From Paenalcaligenes hominis_A (lineage in GTDB: Bacteria > Pseudomonadota > Gammaproteobacteria > Burkholderiales > Burkholderiaceae_B), in assembly GCF_041359055.1 (NCBI RefSeq), contig NZ_JBGJKZ010000006.1:136706-200705 (forward strand): a stretch of 64,000 nucleotides of DNA, read 5' to 3'. Position 1 is the stretch's first letter. Every line of letters starts with the position of its first letter. The notes under the pieces were generated by a model, which worked only from the letters and a program-made list of their open reading frames with translations, did not search any database and was not told where the DNA came from. The position numbers and the translations under genes were made by a program. Shown here piece by piece: positions 1-7,930 of this stretch.

Positions 1-1086
1 GACTACTTACGCATGATTAACGACGCGGGCGGTATTGAAGGGCAAAAAATTGAATACACGTCATCGGACACAGGTAATCAACCACAGCGGGGTATTGAGG
101 CGTACAACCGAGCACAGCGTGACGGGGCCATTCTGTTTGATTTTCTCAGTACACCCGTTGCTCGCGCCATGGTTAACCGTGTGCTAGACGACAAAGTCGT
201 CATGATCACAGCCTTCCATGGTCGTGGCGACGCCAGTGATGGTGAAACCTTCCCCTATGTCTTCCCTGTTATGTCAACCTATTGGTCCCAAGCCGCCACG
301 CTCATTGATTACATGGAGCAACACGAAGGGGGGTTAAAAGGTAAAAAAGTAGCGCACGTTTACATCGACTCCCCTTTCGGGCGTGAACCTATTCCAGTTT
401 TAGAAAAACTATCGGAAAAACTGGATTTCACTTTGCGTACCTTCCCCTATGCAAGCCCAGGCAATGAACAGTCCTCTACATGGTCCGAGGTGCGTCGTTT
501 CCGTCCTGATCAAGTAATTATCTGGGGTGCAGGCGGTGGTCAAGCCGTGTCAGTACGCGAAGCTATCCGTAATGGCATTGCGCCAGAAAAAATTCACTCT
601 GTAGTCTGGCTCGCTGAAGCAGATATGGAGTCCGTAGGCAAAGACACTGCTAAAGGTATTCGTAAATTTGAAGGTACTGCAAACGGTACGGACTCCGAAT
701 TAATCCAAGAAATCATCACCAAGGTTATTGAACCAGGTCATGGCTCTGGCCCTAAAGAAAACGTAGGCCGCACCTATTACAACGTGGGGGTCGCCACCAT
801 GGCCGTTTCTGTGGAGGCCGCCCGTTTAGCCCTAGAAAAATTTGGCCCACCTCTTGATGGCGACAAACTACGTCAAGGCTTTGAAATGATCAAAGACTAT
901 GATGCAAAAGGCTTACTGCCACCGCTCAGCTTTAGCACTGAAGACCACCAAGGGGGCGGATTTGGGCGCGTTTCACATTGGGATGGCGAAAAATGGGCCC
1001 CCTTAAACGACTGGGGCAACCCTTACCAAGACATTGTTTGGGAATCCATTCGTCAAGACGCTGCTGCTTTTAAGGAGGGTCGCTGA
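1..1086 (+). CDS. ABC transporter substrate-binding protein, branched-chain amino acid type (5' end cut by window)
   Basis: Periplasmic binding protein of the LivK/HAAT type (Peripla_BP_6 fold) that would capture an amino acid, amide or aromatic acid for an ABC importer. The reading frame is open to base 1, so the true start and signal peptide lie upstream; the ATG at 13 is internal. The visible start, with INDAGGIEGQKIEY, is the conserved early segment of this family, so about 60-70 residues are missing. The stop codon overlaps the start of the following ATPase gene (TGATG at 1084-1088), showing translational coupling. The substrate cannot be read from sequence; related clusters in Burkholderiales often sit with acyl-CoA ligase genes, which would be upstream of the window. 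Confidence 0.85.
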   Translation, partial: DYLRMINDAGGIEGQKIEYTSSDTGNQPQRGIEAYNRAQRDGAILFDFLSTPVARAMVNRVLDDKVVMITAFHGRGDASDGETFPYVFPVMSTYWSQAATLIDYMEQHEGGLKGKKVAHVYIDSPFGREPIPVLEKLSEKLDFTLRTFPYASPGNEQSSTWSEVRRFRPDQVIIWGAGGGQAVSVREAIRNGIAPEKIHSVVWLAEADMESVGKDTAKGIRKFEGTANGTDSELIQEIITKVIEPGHGSGPKENVGRTYYNVGVATMAVSVEAARLALEKFGPPLDGDKLRQGFEMIKDYDAKGLLPPLSFSTEDHQGGGFGRVSHWDGEKWAPLNDWGNPYQDIVWESIRQDAAAFKEGR

Positions 1087-1871
1087 TGCTAAAACTGAGC
1101 AACGTGGAAGTGGTCTATGACAAAGTGTTCTTAGCCATTCGCGGTGTCTCACTTCATGTGGCCGAAGGGGGCATGATTGCCCTTCTCGGCTCTAACGGCG
1201 CAGGTAAAAGCACCACGCTCAAATCCATCAGTGGGCTTCTGGCCCCTGAGCGTGGTGAAGTTACTCGGGGCTCTATCGAGTTTTTAGGCGAAAACATTTT
1301 GCCTTATGGTGCACCCAAGCGTGTTGGAATGGGCTTAGTCCATGTCATGGAAGGACGCCGCATTTTTGGGCATTTAACGCCGGACGATAACCTACTGGCA
1401 GCCTATCGCAGTGGTGGCTCTAGGGCGCGCCTACAGCAGCTGCGTGACATGGTCTACGACTACTTCCCACGTCTAACCCAATTTCAAAAAACCAAAGCGG
1501 GCTATTTGTCTGGGGGTGAGCAACAAATGTTAGCCATAGGCCGTGCTCTTATGACAGAGCCTAAGCTCCTTATGTTAGACGAACCTAGCTTGGGCTTATC
1601 ACCCCGCCTAGTCCAAGAAATCTTCGGTATCATCCGCAAAATTAACCAAGAAAACAAGATGAGTGTGCTCTTAGTCGAACAAAATGCTGCCGCAGCACTT
1701 GAGTTCGTCGATCACGCCTATTTAATTGAAAACGGTAACGTAGTCATGAGCGGCGAGGCTGCCGTACTTAAAGAAAACCCAGACGTCCAAGAGTTCTATC
1801 TTGGCGGTTCGGATCGTGTGGATTATCACAACGTCAAGCACTACCGTCGCCGTAAGCGTTGGTTGGCCTAA
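1086..1871 (+). CDS. ABC transporter ATP-binding protein, LivF-type (HAAT family)
   Basis: Cytoplasmic ATPase subunit that powers branched-chain-type uptake together with the binding protein just upstream. Of 261 residues, Walker A (GSNGAGKS) is at about 35-42, the LSGGEQQ signature at 141-147 and Walker B (LLMLDE) at 161-166, so it should be active. The length is slightly above the usual 235-240 residues of LivF because of a basic tail (YHNVKHYRRRKRW). From memory, that tail marks the subgroup found in Burkholderiales clusters with phenylacetate-type CoA ligases; this is family knowledge, not shown here. It overlaps the binding-protein stop by one base and is the last gene of its operon, followed by a hairpin terminator. 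Confidence 0.9.
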   Translation: MLKLSNVEVVYDKVFLAIRGVSLHVAEGGMIALLGSNGAGKSTTLKSISGLLAPERGEVTRGSIEFLGENILPYGAPKRVGMGLVHVMEGRRIFGHLTPDDNLLAAYRSGGSRARLQQLRDMVYDYFPRLTQFQKTKAGYLSGGEQQMLAIGRALMTEPKLLMLDEPSLGLSPRLVQEIFGIIRKINQENKMSVLLVEQNAAAALEFVDHAYLIENGNVVMSGEAAVLKENPDVQEFYLGGSDRVDYHNVKHYRRRKRWLA

Positions 1872-1877
1872 CGCCCA

Positions 1878-1919
1878 AGGAGTGGGGCTAGCTGCTCCAC
1901 TCCTCTCCTTATTTTTAAT
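1878..1919 (+). terminator. Likely terminator after the ABC cluster
   Basis: Eleven-base-pair stem (1878-1888 with 1894-1904, one G-T wobble, five-base loop) beginning six bases after the stop codon. It is followed by CTCC and then a T-rich stretch (1909-1919). The T tract is not directly against the stem, so efficiency is uncertain. Confidence 0.55.
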
Positions 1920-1953
1920 TAAGCACTTAGCACTGCCCCCTTCCCACACCGAA

Positions 1954-1979
1954 CAAAAAAAGCCCGCCAAAGGCGGGCT
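1954..1979 (-). terminator. Rho-independent terminator, minus strand
   Basis: GC-rich stem of eight pairs (1961-1968 with 1972-1979, loop AAA). Read on the minus strand it is followed by a run of T (A7 at 1954-1960 on plus). It lies 45 bases past the stop of the small DUF1328 gene and would end the transcript of that gene. Confidence 0.75.
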
Positions 1980-2023
1980 ATAAATACCTACATCACTCTC
2001 AAAACGACGGAGACAACCTACTT

Positions 2024-2185
2024 CTACTTACTCATTAATCCACGCAGTAAACTAAGCACTGCGAGCACAATAAATACAAAAAACAGTATCTTTGCTATCG
2101 AAGCCGCACCTGCGGCAATACCACCAAAACCTAAGACCGCGGCAATAATAGCGACAATAAAAAATATCAAAGCGTAATGCAACAT
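2024..2185 (-). CDS. DUF1328 family small membrane protein (YtjA-like)
   Basis: A 53-residue protein starting MLHYALIFFIVAIIAA and ending in LLRGLMSK. It has two hydrophobic helices (about 4-20 and 30-48) separated by a glycine/alanine-rich turn (GFGGIAAGAAS), which is the hallmark of DUF1328/YtjA inner-membrane proteins, whose usual length is 50-60 residues. The start is supported by AGGAG about six bases upstream. The function of the family is unknown; members are often induced by stress or stationary phase. Its neighbour is a CsbD-family gene in the same orientation, 83 bases upstream, and the two are commonly found together in proteobacteria. The minus-strand terminator at 1954-1979 follows it. 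Confidence 0.85.
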   Translation of the reverse strand: MLHYALIFFIVAIIAAVLGFGGIAAGAASIAKILFFVFIVLAVLSLLRGLMSK

Positions 2186-2268
2186 ATCTCTCTCCTAAAC
2201 AGAACACCTACAGGCAGATAATTTGGGCTTGTTTAAAGTTGAATCATTGCTAACCAGATCAGATCGCT

Positions 2269-2475
2269 TTAAGGATTGTCATCATAAAAACGCTTTACTT
2301 CTTCTTCGGCTGCTTCACGAGTCTTGCCGTAACGTTCTTGTACTAAGCCAGCTAACTGCCGTAAATTACCATTTACTTGATCCAACTCATCATGGGTAAT
2401 TTTGCCCCATTTTTCTTGGGCCTTGCCCTTGAGCTGCTTCCACTTGCCTTCCAAGATATCTTTATTCATAGTCAC
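2269..2475 (-). CDS. CsbD family stress-response protein
   Basis: A 68-residue hydrophilic protein with the CsbD signature: start MNKDILEGKWKQLKGKAQEKWGKIT, then DELDQVNGNLRQLAGLVQERYG. Start: the first codon gives MTMNKDIL; with AGGAG just before it the ATG at 2475 is well placed, although initiation at the second Met (2469) is possible. CsbD proteins belong to the general stress regulons of many bacteria (for example YjbJ in E. coli), and their biochemical role is not known. The gene lies upstream of the DUF1328 gene on the same strand and may share its regulation, with promoter elements in the AT-rich region 2480-2700. Confidence 0.9.
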   Translation of the reverse strand: MTMNKDILEGKWKQLKGKAQEKWGKITHDELDQVNGNLRQLAGLVQERYGKTREAAEEEVKRFYDDNP

Positions 2476-2829
2476 TCCTACAGCGGTGTGTATAAAACTG
2501 AGCCAACTTGGTTTTCATTAGAGTAGATTACAGTTTCTACCTTACGCATATCTCTCTAAATAACCATGGCAAAATCATTGCAAATGTAATTAAAAAGCAC
2601 GCTGTCTCTATAAATCACCTGTTTCAGGGCCTTAGTTGATTCAATCCGTTACATTTAAGCGCTTTCCGTGATGATGATTCCCTTTGTTGCTATTTGCACT
2701 TAAAGGCGGCTAGTAGCTTGCTTTACTTGATTTTTACGTTTTATAATGCTTAATTAGTCTATTTTTATTTAGACTAAATTTTGACTATTTAATTAATTGA
2801 CGATTTATCGTTTTTTATAGGAAATCCCT
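2476..2829. other. Intergenic region between csbD-like and rplU (354 bases)
   Basis: AT-rich divergent control region. It must hold the promoter of the csbD-like gene on the left and that of rplU on the right. A candidate rplU promoter (2718-2747) and a seven-base-pair hairpin in the presumed rplU leader (TTAGTCT at 2754-2760 with AGACTAA at 2771-2777, ten-base loop) are visible. No open reading frame or structured RNA was recognised in the rest. Confidence 0.5.
2718..2747 (+). promoter_or_regulatory. Candidate sigma-70 promoter of rplU-rpmA
   Basis: A perfect -10 box TATAAT at 2742-2747 is preceded, 18 bases away, by TTGCTT (2718-2723) as a weak -35. The start site would be near 2754, giving a leader of about 75 bases. 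No better pair was seen between 2480 and 2829 on the plus strand. Confidence 0.5.
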
Positions 2830-3141
2830 ATGTACGCGGTTATAAAAACCGGCGGCAAACAATATCGTGTTGCCGTTGGCCAAAAATTGAAAATAGAACA
2901 GATACCGGCAGACATTGGGCAAGAAATCTCGCTAGACCAGGTTCTATCCGTAGGCGAAGGCGACACCCTTAAAATTGGTGTTCCTTTTGTTGATGGTGCC
3001 AAGGTTACTGCTACTGTTCTTGCACAAGGCCGTCACGACAAGATCAAGATCTTCAAAATGCGCCGTCGCAAGGGCTACCGTCGCACCCAAGGTCATCGTC
3101 AAAACTACACCGAAATCCGTATCGAAGCCGTTAACGCTTAA
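2830..3141 (+). CDS. rplU: 50S ribosomal protein L21
   Basis: Structural protein of the large ribosomal subunit that contacts 23S rRNA. Its 103 residues are the standard length. The first residues MYAVIKTGGKQYRV and the C-terminal RRRKGYRRTQGHRQ are the family signatures. The start is fixed by GGAAATCCC just upstream and by the conserved N-terminus. It is the first gene of rplU-rpmA, 40 bases before rpmA, with a candidate promoter at 2718-2747. In most Burkholderiales the order continues directly into obgE and proB; here two other genes intervene. Confidence 0.98.
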   Translation: MYAVIKTGGKQYRVAVGQKLKIEQIPADIGQEISLDQVLSVGEGDTLKIGVPFVDGAKVTATVLAQGRHDKIKIFKMRRRKGYRRTQGHRQNYTEIRIEAVNA

Positions 3142-3181
3142 TCTAGATACGAACGGGTATTACCAATAGGAGTGCATTAAC

Positions 3182-3442
3182 ATGGCACAAAAGAAAGGCG
3201 GCGGCTCTACGCGAAACGGACGCGACTCACAGGCTAAACGTCTAGGCGTCAAAGTTTATGGTGGTCAAGCTATCAATGCTGGTTCCATCATTGTGCGTCA
3301 GCGTGGTACACAGTTCCATCCCGGCTCTAACGTGGGCATGGGTAAAGACCACACCCTCTACTCTCTAGTAGACGGTCAAGTCAAATTCAGCATTCAAGGC
3401 GCGCTCAACAAGCGTACAGTTTCTGTTATCGCCGCTGAATAA
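3182..3442 (+). CDS. rpmA: 50S ribosomal protein L27
   Basis: Large-subunit protein whose N-terminal tail reaches the peptidyl-transferase centre. The 86-residue product begins MAQKKGGGSTRNGRDSQAKR, the typical proteobacterial form without the cleavable N-terminal extension known from Firmicutes. GTVxxRQRGTxFHPGxNVG-type residues are present in the middle. A good ribosome-binding site (AGGAG) lies nine bases before the ATG. It is co-transcribed with rplU and followed, 26 bases after its stop, by a strong terminator hairpin, so expression of the downstream obgE is probably at least partly separate. Confidence 0.98.
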   Translation: MAQKKGGGSTRNGRDSQAKRLGVKVYGGQAINAGSIIVRQRGTQFHPGSNVGMGKDHTLYSLVDGQVKFSIQGALNKRTVSVIAAE

Positions 3443-3468
3443 GCCTTTCGGTTTTTACCGAAACTAAA

Positions 3469-3518
3469 AACTGCACCCATCTGCAGGACTATGTTCCACG
3501 TCAGAGGTGCAGTTTTTT
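3469..3518 (+). terminator. Terminator after rpmA
   Basis: AACTGCACC at 3469-3477 pairs perfectly with GGTGCAGTT at 3506-3514, and the right arm runs into T7 (3512-3518). The loop is long (28 bases) but the stem and T tract are typical. The following gene starts only 22 bases downstream. Confidence 0.75.
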
Positions 3519-3539
3519 TATTGTAAAGTACGATCAATT

Positions 3540-4202
3540 ATGTTTAAAAAACCCGCTTTATTAGGTCTCATTGCCACTAGCGCTTGGCTCAGCGCCACGC
3601 CGCTTCCTGCGATTGCCCAAGACACCGAGGCTGCTAAACACGTTCTTGATCAGCTTAATGCCGAGCGCGAAACCACGCGCATTTTGCTAGAAAAGCTAAA
3701 AAGCACCGATCCCAGTGTGATTGATGTCTATTTCAAACTGGATGAAAACCAACAACGTACTATGGTGGTTTCTCGAGTCACGGATGCCGGGCTTATTGAA
3801 ACATGGGAAGCCCCAGCAGACGTCATCAACGCCACCATGCAAGAAGCCGAAGCCAAAGCTAAAGCAGACAACCCCGAGGCCTCATCTGGCTTTGATTGGA
3901 GCTCGGCCATCGCGCCTATGCTTGGCGGCATGTTAGCCGGTTATTTGCTGAGCAATGCGTTTTCAGGTGCAGGTAAAAGTACACAGATGACGCGCGAAGC
4001 GCATGAACGAGAAAGACGCATTCAAAGCTCCGCTTATCGCGCCAATAGCGCCACGCGAGCCCAACAGCTACGCCAAACACCAGCCAACACCAATACCTTA
4101 AACCGTAGTCCTGCTACAGCACGCCCTCCTGTTGGTCAAAGCCAAGGCGGTACTTTTAGCAGCTCAGGTGTGCGTTCTAGTGGCTATAGTAGCGGCGGTT
4201 AA
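3540..4202 (+). CDS. Exported YgiB-like protein with serine/glycine-rich tail
   Basis: A 220-residue secreted protein of unproven function. A Sec signal peptide is clear (hydrophobic core about 6-22, cleavage probably after AIA at 24-26). Then come a charged helical region, a glycine-containing hydrophobic segment at about 120-140 (MLGGMLAGYLLSNAF) and a low-complexity tail ending RSSGYSSGG. The same arrangement (MxGGMxGxxL segment, Ser/Gly/Arg tail) occurs in E. coli YgiB (DUF1190), which like this gene precedes a glutathionylspermidine-synthase-like ATP-grasp gene; the resemblance is in architecture and context rather than clear identity. The frame can be read from a GTG at 3507, but that lies in the terminator and would destroy the signal peptide; ATG 3540 is preferred despite a weak ribosome-binding site. 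Confidence 0.7.
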   Translation: MFKKPALLGLIATSAWLSATPLPAIAQDTEAAKHVLDQLNAERETTRILLEKLKSTDPSVIDVYFKLDENQQRTMVVSRVTDAGLIETWEAPADVINATMQEAEAKAKADNPEASSGFDWSSAIAPMLGGMLAGYLLSNAFSGAGKSTQMTREAHERERRIQSSAYRANSATRAQQLRQTPANTNTLNRSPATARPPVGQSQGGTFSSSGVRSSGYSSGG

Positions 4203-4219
4203 TCTCTTTTAGGTATTTC

Positions 4220-5557
4220 ATGAGCGCTATTTCTCTTACTTATGCCTCCGTGCCCTTGCAGCTGGATGAGCTAATTGCGTCCGAGCTTCCTTTTTGCCAA
4301 ACGCTCTACAATCAGCAGGACGAACTACATCAAGACATTCAGAATTGCTTTTCGTTTTTTTTAGAAAACCAAGCAGATTTGCCTTTATATGTGGTTCAGG
4401 AGCCCAATGCAGAGCGTATTCAACACGAATTGAGCCAGTACTATCAAATGCTCAAGGACGCACTCAAGCAAGCCTTTGAGCTACCTATGGATCAGCTCCG
4501 CTATTGGTTCGATTGCTCTGCTGCGCATGATGTGGGGTTTGGGGCATTTGTGGATTATGCCAAAGCGACTTTTGTGGATCACACACAGAACCGCACTGCT
4601 TTTACTCCCGCCTCTAGCGCTATTTACGGGCGCTTAGATGCAGTGGTTGACCCGGATACGGGTGAGGTCGTGGGCGTGTATGAGTTCAACGGTGATACCC
4701 CTGTGATGTTGTTTGAGTCCATCAATTTACAAAATAAAATTGTGACTGAATTGGGCCAAGCCGATAATCAAGCTAATGAATGGTGGGAAATCACCCAAAA
4801 CCGCTTCCGTGGTCTAGCTGGTAAAACCATCGCGGTGGTCTGCGATGTCAGCTATATTGAAGACAGCACCACCTCAGAAACCATTGCTCAGGTATTAGAT
4901 GCTGTAGGGGCACAGGTGTATTTCACCACCATTGAAAGCTTGAATCACACCTTATTAGATATTGAAAAACCGTTTCGTATTGATGGGGTCGCAACGCCAC
5001 CTGATGCGGTATTCATGCTGTTACCTTGGGAAGAAATGTGGAGCTCAGGCCGAGATGTATTAGCTCATTGGCCCCATTGGTATAAAAATGTGCATTTTTT
5101 CGAACCCGCATGGCGTTGGTTTATGTCGCACAAAGGGCTTTTGGCATGGGCCAGTTTTTTACTGGCGGAAGACCCTGATTTTGCAGCACGGTGGGCTCAT
5201 GTACCGCATTTACATACCGAACTGAGTCCCGATTATTTTATTGCCAACCATTTAGATTACGTGGTGAAGCCTGTTATTGGTAGACTAAGTCAAAACATCC
5301 AAATTGTGCAAAACAACCACGTTATCACCCAAACAGACGGTCACTATGGGGCAGAACCCATGGTGTACCAACAATACTGCCCACCACACCATGTCGCTGA
5401 CCGCCCCAATATGATCCTAGGGGGCTGGCTGGCCGGAGAGCAAGTGGCTACCTTATGCTTTAGAGAATTCGATGGCGCGGTATTAGACTTACAAAATGAA
5501 CGCTTTATTGCTCATCTGCTGGTTCCAAACACCGCAATAAGCCCAAGCGACTATTAA
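4220..5557 (+). CDS. Glutathionylspermidine synthase family ATP-grasp ligase (YgiC/YjfC-like)
   Basis: A 445-residue cytoplasmic protein of the GSP_synth family (pre-ATP-grasp plus ATP-grasp fold), predicted to join a carboxylate and an amine with ATP. Family signs are VVGVYEFNGDTPVMLFES at about 153-170, FFEPAWRWFMSHKGLLAW at about 293-310, and VVKPVIGRLSQNIQ with EPMVYQQY further on. It lacks the amidase half of E. coli Gss, so it is a YgiC/YjfC-type single-domain ligase whose substrate is unknown, and true glutathionylspermidine formation should not be assumed. It follows the exported YgiB-like gene by 17 bases and ends ten bases before obgE, so the three genes probably form one transcript. 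Confidence 0.85.
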   Translation: MSAISLTYASVPLQLDELIASELPFCQTLYNQQDELHQDIQNCFSFFLENQADLPLYVVQEPNAERIQHELSQYYQMLKDALKQAFELPMDQLRYWFDCSAAHDVGFGAFVDYAKATFVDHTQNRTAFTPASSAIYGRLDAVVDPDTGEVVGVYEFNGDTPVMLFESINLQNKIVTELGQADNQANEWWEITQNRFRGLAGKTIAVVCDVSYIEDSTTSETIAQVLDAVGAQVYFTTIESLNHTLLDIEKPFRIDGVATPPDAVFMLLPWEEMWSSGRDVLAHWPHWYKNVHFFEPAWRWFMSHKGLLAWASFLLAEDPDFAARWAHVPHLHTELSPDYFIANHLDYVVKPVIGRLSQNIQIVQNNHVITQTDGHYGAEPMVYQQYCPPHHVADRPNMILGGWLAGEQVATLCFREFDGAVLDLQNERFIAHLLVPNTAISPSDY

Positions 5558-5567
5558 TGGAAAGAAT

Positions 5568-6683
5568 ATGAAATTTGTAGACGAAGCCACCATTGAAGTA
5601 CAAGGCGGAAAAGGAGGCAATGGCGCTGCTTCTTTTAGACGCGAAAAATTTATCCCTAAAGGCGGCCCTGATGGCGGCGACGGCGGTCGAGGCGGCTCCG
5701 TGTTTGCCGTTGCTGATCGTAACGTAAACACGCTAATTGATTACCGTTACGCACGCCTGCACAAAGGTCGCAACGGTGAGCACGGTCGTGGTTCAGACCA
5801 ATACGGTGCCGCAGGTGAAGACATTACGCTGCGTTTTCCTGTGGGCACTACTATATACGATGCCGAAACCGGCGAGTTACTCTTTGACTTAGATCACCAC
5901 GATCAACAAGTCACTCTAGCCCAAGGCGGCCAAGGCGGTTTGGGTAATCTGCACTTTAAAAGCAGTATTAACCGAGCGCCCCGCCAATACACCAACGGCA
6001 CCGAAGGTGAGCAACGCAAACTTCGCCTTGAGCTTAAAGTATTGGCTGACGTTGGGTTGCTAGGTTTACCCAATGCCGGTAAATCTACCTTTATCAGTCA
6101 GGTCTCTAATGCACGACCACGTATTGCTGATTACCCATTTACTACCTTACACCCTAACTTAGGGGTGGTACGTAGTTCAGCCGCGCATAGCTTTGTGATT
6201 GCCGATTTACCTGGCTTAATCTCGGGCGCTTCCGAGGGGGCTGGTCTAGGTCATCTGTTTCTCAGGCATCTATCGCGTACACGTTTATTGCTGCATATTG
6301 TGGATGTCAGCCATCTAGACCCCGAGGTCGATCCCCTAGAAAAAGCTGTCGAGGAAATAGAGACCATTGTCGAAGAACTACGTCTCTACAACCCAGAACT
6401 CTATAAAAAACCTCGCTGGTTAGCACTCAACAAGATTGATATGCTTGAAGACCCCACTGCGTTTAAAGCGGCTTTGTGCGAGCGTTTAAACTGGAAAGGC
6501 CCCGTTTTTGAAATGTCTGCCCTCACCGGTCAAGGCACTCAGACTTTGGTATTAAAAATTCAAAGTTGGCTTGATCAACAACAGGCCGAAGAACAACGTC
6601 TGTTAAATGAAGCACAGGCCGACTTTGAGCCTGACGATCCGCGTTTTAAGCCAAATCGACAAAACATTGATCAAGACGAGTAA
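5568..6683 (+). CDS. obgE: Obg family GTPase ObgE/CgtA
   Basis: Essential GTPase that binds the 50S subunit and links ribosome assembly with growth and the stringent response. The glycine-rich Obg fold covers residues 1-158 (many GG pairs such as KGGPDGGDGGRGG). The G domain has G1 GLPNAGKS at 166-173, G3 DLPG at 213-216 and NKID at 288-291. The C-terminus is a short acidic tail, normal for proteobacteria. Length 371 is usual. GGAAAG precedes the ATG. Instead of following rpmA directly it follows the YgiC-like gene by ten bases, suggesting co-expression with that pair. Confidence 0.97.
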   Translation: MKFVDEATIEVQGGKGGNGAASFRREKFIPKGGPDGGDGGRGGSVFAVADRNVNTLIDYRYARLHKGRNGEHGRGSDQYGAAGEDITLRFPVGTTIYDAETGELLFDLDHHDQQVTLAQGGQGGLGNLHFKSSINRAPRQYTNGTEGEQRKLRLELKVLADVGLLGLPNAGKSTFISQVSNARPRIADYPFTTLHPNLGVVRSSAAHSFVIADLPGLISGASEGAGLGHLFLRHLSRTRLLLHIVDVSHLDPEVDPLEKAVEEIETIVEELRLYNPELYKKPRWLALNKIDMLEDPTAFKAALCERLNWKGPVFEMSALTGQGTQTLVLKIQSWLDQQQAEEQRLLNEAQADFEPDDPRFKPNRQNIDQDE

Positions 6684-6767
6684 AAGCTCAGCACAACATG
6701 AAAAAGCGGGATTATCATAGAGGTTTAACTTGTCAATTGATCTCGCTTTACTTTTAATGGTTCATTT

Positions 6768-7907
6768 ATGTCTCATGCGACAACATCGGTAGTTGCTGAC
6801 TCCCAACGTTTAGTAGTGAAAGTCGGCTCCTCCTTGGTCACCAACCAAGGCAAAGGCATTGACCGCGCTGCGGTCAAAGAATGGTCTGCTCAAATTGCAC
6901 AGCTGCATCAACAAGGCAAACAAGTGGTGTTGGTTTCCAGCGGTGCTATTGCCGAGGGTATTGTACGCTTAGGATGGCCGCGTCGGCCTACCGCTATGCA
7001 TGAACTACAAGCGGCGGCAGCCGTAGGGCAAATGGGTTTAATTCAAGCCTACGAGGTGGCTTTTGCCGAGCATGGCATACGAACTGCACAGGTGTTATTA
7101 ACGCACGAAGATCTGGCGGATCGCACTCGATATCTCAACGCTCGTAGTACCCTCTATACGCTTTTAAACTTAGGTGTAGTGCCTATCGTGAACGAAAACG
7201 ATACCGTGATTACCGATGAGATTCGTCTAGGTGACAATGACACCCTAGGTGCTTTAGTCACTAATCTTATCGAGGGCGATTCCCTTATTATTCTTACCGA
7301 TCAATCGGGACTGTACAGTGCCGACCCGCGCTCTAACCCCGATGCTCAATTTATTTCCCATGCCCAAGCCGGCGACCCTGCTTTGGAAAAAATGGCAGGC
7401 GGAGCAGGTAGCAGTGTTGGGACGGGCGGTATGATCACCAAGGTCCTCGCGGCTAAACGGGCGGCTAATAGCGGTGGCGACACTATTATCGCTTCAGGTC
7501 ATGAGCCTAATGTATTAGTGCGACTGGCCCAAGGTGAGTGCATAGGCACCGAACTACGAGCCGAGCTACCTGTACAAAGTGCGCGCCAACGATGGTTATC
7601 AAGCCATTTACGCGTGCGCGGCAAAGTTCGCCTCGATGCTGGTGCCATCAAAGCCCTGAAAGAAGACCATAAAAGCCTATTAGCCATCGGCGTCACCGCC
7701 GTCATAGGTGACTTTAACCGCGGGGATGTTGTAGCATGTATTGATGAATCCGGCGTTGAACATAGCCGTGGTCTTATCAACTATTCCAGCGCAGACACGC
7801 GGCGTATTATGGGCTCTCCAAGTCATGCCATTGCTGACTTATTAGGCTCTATGTCAGATGCCGAACTCATTCATCGCGACAACATGGTCGTCAACTACTC
7901 AAAGTAA
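6768..7907 (+). CDS. proB: Glutamate 5-kinase
   Basis: First enzyme of proline synthesis: it phosphorylates the gamma-carboxyl of glutamate with ATP and is normally feedback-inhibited by proline. The amino-acid kinase domain (about 10-260) shows VVKVGSSLVT, LVSSGAIAEG, NENDTV and TGGMITKV. A C-terminal PUA domain (about 285-365) follows, as in the full-length 370-380-residue enzymes. It lies 84 bases after obgE, a conserved pairing in betaproteobacteria, and is followed at 23 bases by the DadA-like gene in the same direction. The ATG at 6768 is preferred because the conserved kinase start begins shortly after; a short variable N-terminus is normal. Confidence 0.97.
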   Translation: MSHATTSVVADSQRLVVKVGSSLVTNQGKGIDRAAVKEWSAQIAQLHQQGKQVVLVSSGAIAEGIVRLGWPRRPTAMHELQAAAAVGQMGLIQAYEVAFAEHGIRTAQVLLTHEDLADRTRYLNARSTLYTLLNLGVVPIVNENDTVITDEIRLGDNDTLGALVTNLIEGDSLIILTDQSGLYSADPRSNPDAQFISHAQAGDPALEKMAGGAGSSVGTGGMITKVLAAKRAANSGGDTIIASGHEPNVLVRLAQGECIGTELRAELPVQSARQRWLSSHLRVRGKVRLDAGAIKALKEDHKSLLAIGVTAVIGDFNRGDVVACIDESGVEHSRGLINYSSADTRRIMGSPSHAIADLLGSMSDAELIHRDNMVVNYSK

Positions 7908-7930
7908 AGCCTTATCACTAAGGAAAAATC

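Noticed and set aside
2754..2777. L21 autoregulatory leader before rplU
   Set aside because: Only one short AT-rich hairpin is present, and the known L21 leader motif is described from Firmicutes; not enough to call it.
3446..3463. Terminator made of TTTCGG/CCGAAA directly after rpmA
   Set aside because: Short stem without a following T tract; the longer hairpin at 3469-3518 is the better terminator.
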